Below are positions 60,191 through 64,000 of a stretch of 64,000 nucleotides of DNA, piece after piece. Every line of letters begins with the position of its first letter. Within the stretch, counting starts at the first letter, position 1. The stretch lies in NCBI GenBank assembly GCA_964247055.1, contig OZ176056.1:9362001-9426000 (forward strand), read 5' to 3'. Made by a program: the position numbers and the translations under genes. Source of the stretch: Paragordius varius. Its lineage: Eukaryota; Nematomorpha. The notes under the pieces are model-generated. The model searched no databases. It saw nothing but the letters and a program-made list of their open reading frames with translations, and was not told the DNA's origin.

Positions 60191-61941
60191 AAAATAAAGA
60201 TAGAGTTGGCTTTTTAGCATGACATTTCAAAGATACAGTAAAAACTGAAATTATACGGACAAAAAGTAAAAATATGAAGACAATATTTTTTTACTCTAAA
60301 AGACAACCCCATACTTTTATAAAACTTAATTTTTCTCACATAAATTATATAATTACAATTGTAAAATATATAATTGATTGCGTAACCAATATACATATTA
60401 ATTTTATACTTTGCAATTTAAAACAATAAGTTATATGTTAAAAAATAAAGTTCAAAAAAGTATGGATGTTTTTTAAAAGAAACCATTTGTCTTTATATTT
60501 TTAGGTTTTGTCCGTATAATTTCAATTTTTTCTGTTATACTCAGGCGTTATAAATGACCATTTAAAAGCAAAGTTTTCATACATTATGGACATCAAATAC
60601 AGTGTGATACTCAAACCGCGGTCCTAAAAGTGCTTATTATTCATGACCTTGAAATACTTTTGAACTTAAATATCTGCAAATGTGTCAAATAGTAATAAAA
60701 ATTTATCGGAATTAGAGCCCTAGAGATATGAAAAATATTTTTTTTAAGCCTAAAATTTGCTTTTAAGTTCCACCGATATTACATTTAATTTATAATGTAC
60801 CATTTATGTATGCCTCAAAATCAGCATCGAACATTTTAAATTCACCCTAAAAATAAATTTTCTGTTTTTAAAATTAAAAAATAGTACATTTTTAATATTT
60901 CTAAAAAAGGAAGGTTAGAAAGCTTTTTAAAACCATTTTAGCAGTATTTTTTTGTTTATTTTAAAGTCATATGTTCATTTTAATCGGGTTTTGGAGCTAT
61001 CCCAATTTGAAATTTTAGACGTTAAGAAAAATAGTTTTACCATGGAACAATGCTTGATAATTAAATTATTACTAAAATAACCTTCAAAATTACCCTAAAA
61101 TGTATTATTTGAAAAAAAATATAAGGTATTCAAATGTTTAAAAGGCTATCTCACCCCTATAAAATATTAAAAAGCGCAATAAATCAAATACTTCATAAAA
61201 GAATTTAGATGGCATCTTAGGTGCTAGCAAGCTTTCTTTAACAGCTTTTCGTAAAGCACGCCGACCTGAAACCGCAAATCTAATTCGGTCTCTTGCTGAA
61301 TTCAAATAATCGTTTGGCACATAAGTCTCCAGATGATTGAGTAAAAGGGCAGACGATTTGAGTTTAGTGCGTAATAAATGATTAGAACTGTTTGAAACTG
61401 GAACATTTGCAATGTCATCATGTAATAATAATGGTGAATTTTTTGGAGAATCTTTTTGTGTTGAGTCAATGCTCCTCTCATTAAAATTATTGGAGGATTG
61501 GTTTAATGTCATGCGACAAACATCGGCAACAACCAGACCAAGACTATCAGATAGTTTTAGAAGATTAATATTTGGAATACAAGAGTTAATAAAGTCATGT
61601 CGTGTTTGATGGAACAAATAATTAAAAGCGGATGAATCGTTTTCCATAAGTTGTGGAATAGATGCTGGTAAAAATCGCAATCTATAATATATTTTCACAT
61701 TGAGGTGGTCTAATTTTAAATCATTATTGCTATTGACTAGATTAAAGGAAGGTGGAAGAAAAATATTTTTAGTTGGGAGATAAAGTGCAAACATAAAAAA
61801 TGATTGTGTTTTAAATCCAAGCGCTCGGGAAATGTAATTGCAAACCTCTTCTGAATATAAAGTTTTTGAATTTTTATTTAGGTATACTTTAAAAATGTGG
61901 TCATAAAAAGTGCTAATATAAATAAAATCCTGGGTTGCCAT
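36472..61941 (-). CDS. hop: JAK-family protein, FERM-SH2-JH2-JH1, 22 exons, ~2,181 aa
   Basis: JAKs sit on cytokine-receptor tails through FERM and SH2 and phosphorylate STATs with JH1, held in check by pseudokinase JH2. Twenty-two exons were joined by domain order and matching phases to 2,182 codons without a stop; usual JAKs are about 1,100-1,200 aa. FERM 1-475: FKVYLNKNSKTLYSEEVC, LFHQTRHDFI, LSFISLLDGYYRLSQ. SH2 from SHGPVG with intact GSYILRQS (Arg 514). JH2 857-1278: Lys 893, HNRIGAVN, DPV in place of DFG, YDIWSFG, LQCWQRDKDHR. JH1 about 1767-2181: Lys 1801, VMEYLEMGALSNYL, HGDLKACH, AHFG, WMAPELF, SDVWSFG. JH1 lacks a proper glycine loop, the DFG Asp, the catalytic-loop Asn and tandem activation-loop Tyr, so kinase activity is doubtful. 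Long low-complexity linkers lie in SH2-JH2 and JH2-JH1. The start is the first Met after an in-frame stop; GATATGG context. Donors of exons 6, 7, 10, 11 and 14 are weak. Confidence 0.93.
36712..36767 (-). CDS. hop: JAK exon 21
   Basis: 56 nt: RPALPISNNEQVTVLMEQL, acceptor ATTATTAG, donor GTAATA, phases 1/0. Confidence 0.82.
36842..37124 (-). CDS. hop: JAK exon 20: JH1 helix F and insert
   Basis: ITTKSDVWSFGSVCWEIL is textbook subdomain IX, followed by a ~60-residue low-complexity insert. Donor GTAAGT, phase 1. Confidence 0.9.
37194..37424 (-). CDS. hop: JAK exon 19: JH1 catalytic and Mg-binding loops
   Basis: GIVHGDLKACHILI: the Asp is kept but Asn is His. TVKIAHFGRK: DFG Asp is His. No YY pair in the loop; LGWMAPELF ends it. 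Donor GTAAGC. Confidence 0.92.
37440..37645. mobile_element. Family A MITE, degraded, in JAK intron 18
   Basis: GAAAAATTGAAACTATAGAT and GACAAAACGTAAC at the left, AAAAAATATTTGTCTTTACT at the right. It makes up most of this 279 bp intron. Confidence 0.6.
37704..37946 (-). CDS. hop: JAK exon 18: JH1 hinge
   Basis: KQKYVMEYLEMGALSNYLQ is a clear JAK hinge; ends MKDIAR, donor GTATAT. Acceptor ACCCCACAG. Confidence 0.9.
38295..38538. mobile_element. Family A MITE, degraded, in JAK intron 17
   Basis: CAGTAATATTTTACAGGTAA left; ACATTTTATCTGTATAATGT right with TTTTTATTG end. Confidence 0.5.
38561..38812 (-). CDS. hop: JAK exon 17: JH1 N-lobe
   Basis: No GxGxxG continues from SLGEM. QKVVIKQFNIQ holds the beta-3 Lys. 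NPHPNIAHIK precedes the donor GTATAC. The helix C Glu is not evident. Confidence 0.83.
39002..39818 (-). CDS. hop: JAK exon 16: linker and start of JH1
   Basis: Mostly basic, Ser/Asn/Pro-rich (PLPPLPQKQSPSPAP); ends ETQIRYIKSLGEM, the first strand of JH1. Donor GTGAGA, phase 0. Confidence 0.85.
40053..40140 (-). CDS. hop: JAK exon 15: linker
   Basis: 88 nt that bring exon 14 (phase 1) into phase with exon 16 (phase 2): TLKRRPFDPHSLQYDMSF. Acceptor CTTTTTTAG, donor GTAACC. Supported mainly by phase and splice sites. Confidence 0.65.
40425..41010 (-). CDS. hop: JAK exon 14: JH2-JH1 linker
   Basis: Last JH2 helix (VRDTHQIFYSLLHT), then Asn/Ser/Lys-rich low complexity. Donor GTGACA at 40424; GTAACA at 40439 is equally in phase. 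Confidence 0.75.
41364..41467 (-). CDS. hop: JAK exon 13: JH2 end
   Basis: RLPKPANCPDRLYSLLLQCW then QRDKDHRIRI, an excellent match to subdomain XI. Acceptor GTGAACAG, donor GTAATC. Confidence 0.92.
41812..42326 (-). CDS. hop: JAK exon 12: JH2 C-lobe
   Basis: LPWLSPELFYC (family IPWVAPEC), GYDIWSFGTFLWESL. About 45 extra residues sit between APE and the DxWSFG motif, and the C-lobe has a second Asn/Ser-rich insert. Donor GTAAAA, phase 1. Confidence 0.88.
42515..42784. mobile_element. Family A MITE in JAK intron 11
   Basis: Left CAGGAAAAATGAAAATTATA with CGGACAAAATGTA; right TTACATTTTGCCTGTTTTAA. Over half of the intron. Confidence 0.7.
42833..43022 (-). CDS. hop: JAK exon 11: JH2 DP(G/V) region
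   Basis: ENWTVKLCDPVLS matches PPFIKLSDPGIS. An insert of about 40 residues follows. Donor GTTTGC is weak; phase 2 fits exon 12. Confidence 0.83.
44190..44376 (-). CDS. hop: JAK exon 10: JH2 hinge to catalytic-loop equivalent
   Basis: IVTEELELGSWATFL is the hinge; ALIHNRIGAVNVYV replaces HGNVCAKNILL. Donor GTTTTG chosen because it gives the family spacing to the DP motif; GTACAA at 44141 is also in phase. Confidence 0.83.
44685..44802 (-). CDS. hop: JAK exon 9: JH2 helix C
   Basis: TEEMATVTFLKALNKFAFI then DPTLVKIYGVCLDPLL, matching family F-EA--M-------HLV-LYGVC. Donor GTAAAA, phase 0. Confidence 0.88.
44892..45181. mobile_element. Family A MITE in JAK intron 8, well preserved
   Basis: Left CAGTAAAAATTGAAATTATA with CGGACAAAACTTG; right TTTGTCCGTATAATTTCAAT with TTTTACTG. 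About 290 bp with ~45 bp inverted ends and inner GTATGGTTGTCTTTT blocks. Confidence 0.85.
45190..45388. mobile_element. Second family A copy, right part, next to JAK exon 8 donor
   Basis: Ends TTAATTTCAATTTTTACTGTA, 15 bases from the donor of exon 8. Its left end is lost or shared with the copy at 44892. Confidence 0.6.
45403..45556 (-). CDS. hop: JAK exon 8: JH2 N-lobe start
   Basis: LIEGEFNAS stands for the glycine loop and IPISFKTI for the beta-3 strand with Lys. Acceptor TATTTAAG, donor GTAGGT, phase 2. A family A transposon begins 15 bases after the donor. Confidence 0.87.
45582..45875. mobile_element. Family B MITE in JAK intron 7
   Basis: Left ATACCATTTACAGTTCAAAT with TCACC; right GGTGAATTTAATTGTAAATG with GTAT. 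Inverted ends about 60-80 bp; inner ends ACATAATTTATTTTTAG. Confidence 0.82.
46479..46553. mobile_element. Family C right end (remnant)
   Basis: AACCAACTTGAAATGTTTAA, then GGGACACTCTTAAAAGCAAA with TGGT, immediately next to the 3' end of JAK exon 7. Confidence 0.6.
46578..47540 (-). CDS. hop: JAK exon 7: SH2 end and long linker
   Basis: Phase 1. LQYANLRALLKAYSSGGER and KCIPPSDYDLAPELLL match the SH2 C-terminus (LxxLLxYY, CCPP). The following ~200 codons are low-complexity, Asn/Ser-rich. Donor is either GTTTTT at 46577 or GTCAAA at 46604; both give phase 1. Confidence 0.85.
47624..48218. mobile_element. Family C element in JAK intron 6
   Basis: Left ATACCATTTGCACTTCAAGA, then six 21-bp units to 47760; the AT-rich core matches the core of 11728-12631 in reverse complement; only two 21-bp units (48176-48218) remain on the right and the terminal end is missing. 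Confidence 0.78.
48671..48965. mobile_element. Family A MITE in JAK intron 6
   Basis: Left CAGTAAAAATTAAAATTATA with CGG; right TTTAATTTCAATTTTTACTG. Confidence 0.78.
49009..49095 (+). mobile_element. LINE fragment, same family as 1-1256
   Basis: AGATCTAACTCACTGGAAAA and the following bases match 1030-1100 of the LINE (AGATCCAGCTCACTCGAAAA), about 85 bp. Old remnant inside JAK intron 6. Confidence 0.55.
49271..50522. mobile_element. 1.25 kb near-complete inverted repeat (Tc1/mariner-like ends)
   Basis: Ends TACTGTGTGCAAAAAAATTT and TTTTTTGCACACAGTA, next to TA-rich DNA, so TA insertion is likely. The two arms (about 49271-49850 and 49900-50522) pair almost throughout, for example TTTTTGCATTTTTTTGTCAT with ATGACAAAAAAATGCAAAAA and GGAATATCAACCAACAATCC with GGATTGTTGGTTGATATTCC; the loop is about 50-60 bp. 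No transposase. It lies in JAK intron 6 and would form a long hairpin in the pre-mRNA. Confidence 0.88.
50681..50894. mobile_element. Family A-like MITE, diverged
   Basis: CAATAAAAATTAAAATTAAA left, TTTTAATTTTTACTG right, both in JAK intron 6. Confidence 0.5.
51087..51244 (-). CDS. hop: JAK exon 6: SH2 core
   Basis: Acceptor TTAACAG, phase 2; an alternative acceptor at 51297 would be out of phase. GSYILRQS holds the phosphotyrosine-binding Arg. Donor GTTTAA is weak but phase 1 fits exon 7. Confidence 0.88.
51311..51548. mobile_element. Family A-like MITE with (TA)n, JAK intron 5
   Basis: CAGTAAAAATGTTAATATAA left; inner ATCATACTTTTTGAAAG; right TTTCTATTTTAACAG. A (TA)n run at 51440-51471 lies inside. 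Confidence 0.5.
51797..52024. mobile_element. Family A-like MITE remnant, JAK intron 5
   Basis: AAAGTAAAAAATTATACAGA with AAAATGCTAAATAAAAGACA at the left; ATTTGTCATTATATCTTCAT and TAATTTTAATTTTTAT at the right. Confidence 0.35.
52226..52383 (-). CDS. hop: JAK exon 5: FERM F3 end and SH2 start
   Basis: Acceptor TTTGTAG, donor GTAAAA, phase 2. LAMLSFISLLDGYYRLSQRF matches the family's ALSFVSLIDGYYRL; SHGPVG matches the CHGPI start of the JAK SH2. Confidence 0.92.
52486..52778. mobile_element. Family A MITE in JAK intron 4
   Basis: Left CAGTAATTGATAATATACTA with TGGACAAAACGTAAAAATA; right TTTTGTCCGTATAATTTCAA with TTTTTCCTG. Confidence 0.75.
53156..53200 (+). repeat. hAT-like transposon end (solo)
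   Basis: CAGGGGTGTCCAACATAAAT then GGCTTCGCGGGCCGCATTTT has the form of hAT ends that read CAGGGGTGTCCAA...GCGGGCCGC. No partner end seen in the following kilobase. Confidence 0.45.
53445..53955. repeat. Tandem duplication, period 258 bp
   Basis: AAATATTTTAGCAAAATTGC, CTATAACGAGCCAATCT, ACCCTTTAAATATGCTTTAA and TTTCAAAAAACTTGTTTAAT each occur twice, 258 bases apart. Non-coding, in JAK intron 4. Confidence 0.82.
54253..54534. mobile_element. Family A MITE in JAK intron 4, TA-flanked
   Basis: TA-CAGTAAAAATGGAAATTATA left and TTTCAATTTTTACTG-TA right: a TA target duplication and matched ends, 282 bp. One of the best copies. Confidence 0.87.
54639..54845 (-). CDS. hop: JAK exon 4: FERM F3
   Basis: 69 codons, phases 0/0, donor GTAAAA. 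GILICALCELSFISIH fits the F3 strand region. Thirteen bases just inside the next intron (ACTGTCACGTTTAA) copy the start of exon 5. Confidence 0.85.
54862..55115. mobile_element. Family A MITE in JAK intron 3
   Basis: Begins CAGTAAATTTGTAAAAATAT, 16 bases from the acceptor of exon 4; right side ATTTTCACGTTTTGTCCGTA then lost. Confidence 0.68.
55170..55361. mobile_element. Family B MITE, partial, JAK intron 3
   Basis: Left CTTAAATTCACGTTTAAATA; right GTGAACTTAAGGTGTAAATG with GTATA. Confidence 0.55.
55467..55590 (-). CDS. hop: JAK exon 3: FERM F3
   Basis: Phase 2 start, strong donor GTAAGT, phase 0. KYEYYLIFQPL then a basic loop (RRHHRVGPKRKSLR). Confidence 0.85.
55603..55863. mobile_element. 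Family A MITE that makes up JAK intron 2
   Basis: On the minus strand the element starts CAGTAAAAATCAAAAATTAT at 55863; its third to eighth bases, GTAAAA, are the splice donor of exon 2. It runs to about 55603, 12 bases from the acceptor of exon 3, so 259 of the 271 intron bases are transposon. Confidence 0.72.
55862..56067 (-). CDS. hop: JAK exon 2: FERM F2-F3 junction
   Basis: Acceptor CAACCTTAG at an ATG, phase 0. MKYLETLLPLPAY matches the family's KYLATLERLAP. Donor GTAAAA is formed by the end of a family A transposon (CAGTAAAAAT), phase 2. Confidence 0.88.
56236..56506. mobile_element. Family B-like MITE, diverged, JAK intron 1
   Basis: CATTACACCTCAAATTCACC left; GAAGTGCTCAAGAATGC and CGTAAATGGC right. 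Confidence 0.45.
56555..56847. mobile_element. Family A MITE in JAK intron 1
   Basis: CAGTAAAAATTGAAATTATA left with CGGAGGACAAAACGTA; right TTTTTACGTTTTGTCCATAG, then a ragged end. Confidence 0.78.
57254..57452. repeat. Foldback repeat, ~200 bp
   Basis: ATGAGTAAGTATACATTGTT at 57270 pairs with GCAATGTATACTTACTCAT at 57421; inner TTATTGCCAAATAGCA with CATGGCAATAATTAATAG. Non-coding. Confidence 0.7.
57661..57792. mobile_element. 132 bp MITE, ends TATAGTA(A/G)GGCG
   Basis: TATAGTAGGGCGGTCAATTT with GTAACACAACAGTAGTG at the left; the right end is its reverse complement with a few changes. Arms are about 45 bp; TA duplication likely. Confidence 0.8.
57828..58284. mobile_element. Family A MITE with a family B MITE inserted in it
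   Basis: Outer: ATACAGAAAAAAAATGTAAA left and TTTTTACGTTTTGTCAGGTA right. Inner family B at about 57958-58203 (TTTACAGTTCAAATTCACCC left, GAATTTTAATTGTAAATGGT right). Confidence 0.6.
58345..58612. mobile_element. Family B MITE, JAK intron 1
   Basis: AAATTCACCCTTGAACACTT left; GGGTGAATTCGAATTGTTCA right then GGTGTAAATAG. Confidence 0.65.
58856..59068 (+). other. Possible coding island on plus strand inside JAK intron 1
   Basis: After CTTCTTTAG the plus strand is open: VAKYHLKLNDDFQTEYKDLL, YRLKNSCITGIAKRP, PSKLQIIALK, ending at CA-GTAAAA where a family A transposon begins. Not recognised. Could be a stray exon, a transposon-captured piece or chance. Confidence 0.25.
59067..59572. mobile_element. 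Family A MITE with a family B MITE inserted in it
   Basis: Outer CAGTAAAAAATGACATTGTA left and ATTACGTTTTGTCCGTATGA right. Inner family B 59258-59508, complete: ATACCATTTACAGTTCAAAT and GGTGAATTTGAACTGTAAAT with GGT. Confidence 0.75.
59863..59891. repeat. (TA)n microsatellite
   Basis: About 14 TA units; similar runs at 20281-20310, 51440-51471 and 60151-60187. Confidence 0.9.
60236..60534. mobile_element. Family A MITE in JAK intron 1
   Basis: Left TA-CAGTAAAAACTGAAATTATA with CGGACAAAAAGTA; right TTTTGTCCGTATAATTTCAA with TTTTTTCTG. About 299 bp. Confidence 0.85.
60795..61095. mobile_element. Family B-like remnant
   Basis: ATGTACCATTTATGTATGCC and AACATTTTAAATTCACCCTA at the left; the right side is not clear. 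Confidence 0.35.
61192..61941 (-). CDS. hop: JAK exon 1: FERM F1 and F2
   Basis: 250 codons, donor GTATTT, phase 0. F1 shows FKVYLNKNSKTLYSEEVC, FALYLPTKNIFLPP and KIYYRLRF; F2 shows FNYLFHQTRHDFI and LSDSLGLVVADVCRM, all in family order. A TAA lies 12 codons upstream in frame. Confidence 0.92.
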
Positions 61942-64000
61942 ATCTTGAACAACCGCAACCCGAGTTACACAAGATTACATGAATGCGCGAAATACATCAA
62001 ATATGATACCTAGATGTTTTAACATTTGGATACAACACAATCATTTTAGTTCTTCAAATTGGGGTAGTTGGATACCCCAAGCCTGTTTTAAATTAAATAT
62101 TTTAATAATTATGGAAGGTATAGAAACCATGGCAAAATTTTGCACTTATATGACATTAACACTTGGATAAAACACATTCGTTTTAGTCCTTCGATACAAA
62201 TTGGGGTAGTTGGATTCCCCAGGCCTGTTAAAAATGAGATAATTTAAAAATTATGGAAGGAGTCGAAACCATGGCAAAATTTTGCAGTAATATAACATTG
62301 ATAAACCGAAATATAAAAAAAAATTATTTAAAAATACTTGATATGACTTATTTTAAGCTAAAACCGAAAGGTGAAAATTTAGTCAATGTGACATGTGTGG
62401 ATTGGCTAAATTTAAAAATAATACAAAATAAACCGCTTTTTCTGTTTATATCAATGTTAGATGTGATATAAATAAAAAAATAGCTTTTATTACACTGTGA
62501 CACAACTTTTCTGGACTCGATTTTCTAAATATTTTCTGATTCCTTATAGTATTGTGATCAGATTTGCGTAAAAAAATTTTTTACTTACCCAGCTCGTTTT
62601 CGAGTTATGGGACTTTTTTTCATATTTGGACATTTCCAAAATTTTCTTGTTTGTAAATATTTTTCAAATAATATGTGGCTTACATAAGTATTTTACAAGA
62701 AATTACCAATTTATCTTCAAAATAAAAAAAAAATTTACTTAAAATATCCAATAGGGGCAAAAACTCTCAAAAATTGGGTAATTAACATTTTTTTACACAA
62801 ATATTTTTTATCAATTTATTAAATCAAAACAAATATTATATGTTCTTGGATGTTAATAATGTTTATTTAAGTAAATATCACTTTGTAATAGCTTTGTGGA
62901 CTTTTATTTTTAAAAATAAATTTAATTTTTACAGCTTTTTTGTTATTTTTTTTATGTAAAAAATAATTTAATTTACTCAGCTGTAAATACTAATTTCATT
63001 TTCTGAAATTTTTAAATTTTTACCATATATGAGATATGTTGATTCGTTAGTATGTTAAAATCTTATTATTTGTGATTGAATTCTGAATCGGAAAAATCGT
63101 CTACCTTTTGGATAAGAGAAGAACACACCTTGACACCATCAAATACATTTTATATATATATACTTTAGGGATATGGATGATTCCCTCTTTGTCAAGAGTG
63201 CAATCTAAAGAAGCTTATTACCCTGATGAAGTTTTATGATAGTCGGAAATGAATTCTTTTTTGATAAGAGTTAAGTCACCCATAAAATTTCAGTTGTTTA
63301 GGAGAACAGTACGTATGCCACAGTAAAATCAAAGATAAGTACCCTCATATACTAAATTATATTTCTAATAATATTTTAACCATATATTCTTATAAATTTT
63401 ATTTGGGTTATCGTCTCTTCGGTTAAATTATTGTTTTTTTGTCGTTAACGTTTTATTTAATTTAAACTATTGTCGCTTATCAACAACTCTAATCAAACCT
63501 TTGTTTTTTGCTGATATGTGTTTATTTTTGAGCAATTTAAGTTAATGATATTTTACTCCAGCCTGTTGGGATCTATATTTAACTGATTGGTTTATTCTTC
63601 CTAGGCAATGTATGACATCGCCCAAGTATTTAAAATTATTTACCAATTCGATTTTGGCGTCTGCCATATAAAAGTATTTTATTGATTTCTTTCATACATT
63701 CTTATAAAAACAATATATCGATTTGCAAGTAGTTATATTACCATGACAAAGTACCCAATCGCAACAATTTGTATATCACATCAGCTAATAGATTAGCTTT
63801 CAATATGGACGACTGTGCAGAGAAAATTGGATATGCCATATCTTATTAAAAACGTTGAAATAAAATATAATACCATTTATAAATGATTTCTTCATAATAT
63901 ATTGAACTATATGCAAATCCTAATTATAATCAGTTATTAGAGTGAATATTTAGAATATATTTTGGTGTACAGATGTTAAGACACGGATAATCTAATCTAG
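61942..64000. repeat. JAK upstream region: interspersed repeat, then AT-rich DNA
   Basis: 62014-62480 is copy 3 of the mosaic repeat (see 13880-16243), with an internal direct duplication of about 150 bp (CAAATTGGGGTAGTTGGAT occurs twice, AAACCATGGCAAAATTTTGC twice). From 62500 to the end I find no exon or repeat end. The JAK promoter and any 5' UTR exon should be here, but no element could be called with confidence. Confidence 0.55.

Noticed and set aside
61412-61609. Plus-strand frame of 65 codons
   Set aside because: Antisense to JAK exon 1 FERM domain.
36472-61941. JAK considered as a pseudogene because of its missing kinase residues
   Set aside because: All 22 exons are open, splice phases agree throughout, and FERM, SH2 and structural kinase motifs are well kept.

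Overview
The window is strongly AT-rich animal DNA: split genes with GT-AG introns, LINEs, many small inverted-repeat DNA transposons and two large tandem arrays. One FERM-SH2-kinase-kinase JAK gene, a NUF2 gene and a beta-1,3-glycosyltransferase fit an invertebrate, most likely an arthropod. A sea-louse-like copepod is only a guess; nothing here fixes the species. All three recognised host genes lie on the minus strand.

Layout. 1-1256: 3' part of a LINE running in from before the window. 1270-2513: last exon of a family-31 glycosyltransferase with a one-base frame slip. 3206-9150: array of twelve 470-540 bp repeats. 9569-13879: NUF2 (kinetochore), predicted 413 aa in six exons, two of whose introns are only 22 and 26 nt. 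13880-21650: mosaic repeat DNA carrying a 4.26 kb decayed LINE with clear target duplications. 21826-23083: a Helentron-like element that shares its 5' end and body with the arrays. 23559-23717: a possible small secreted peptide. 25640-31877: a second array of thirteen units in the opposite orientation. 31877-32537: a foldback element. 32624-33357: weak plus-strand coding islands. 33549-35640: a minus-strand, 5'-truncated copy of the first LINE.

36472-61941 holds one JAK-family gene on the minus strand. I traced 22 exons with matching phases and no stop, giving about 2,181 aa. Order: FERM (exons 1-5), SH2 (5-7), long linker (7), pseudokinase JH2 (8-13), very long Ser/Asn-rich linker (14-16), second kinase domain JH1 (16-22). 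JH1 has lost the DFG aspartate (HFG), the catalytic-loop asparagine, the glycine loop and the paired activation-loop tyrosines, so both kinase domains look catalytically impaired.

The JAK introns are packed with one inverted-repeat transposon family (family A, ends CAGTAAAAATTGAAATTATA). One intron is almost exactly one copy, and the transposon end supplies its 5' splice site. Families B and C (ends ACCATTT) are mixed in; C has inverted repeats made of a 21-bp satellite. A 1.25 kb near-complete hairpin lies in JAK intron 6. From 61942 to the end I see only repeats and AT-rich DNA.
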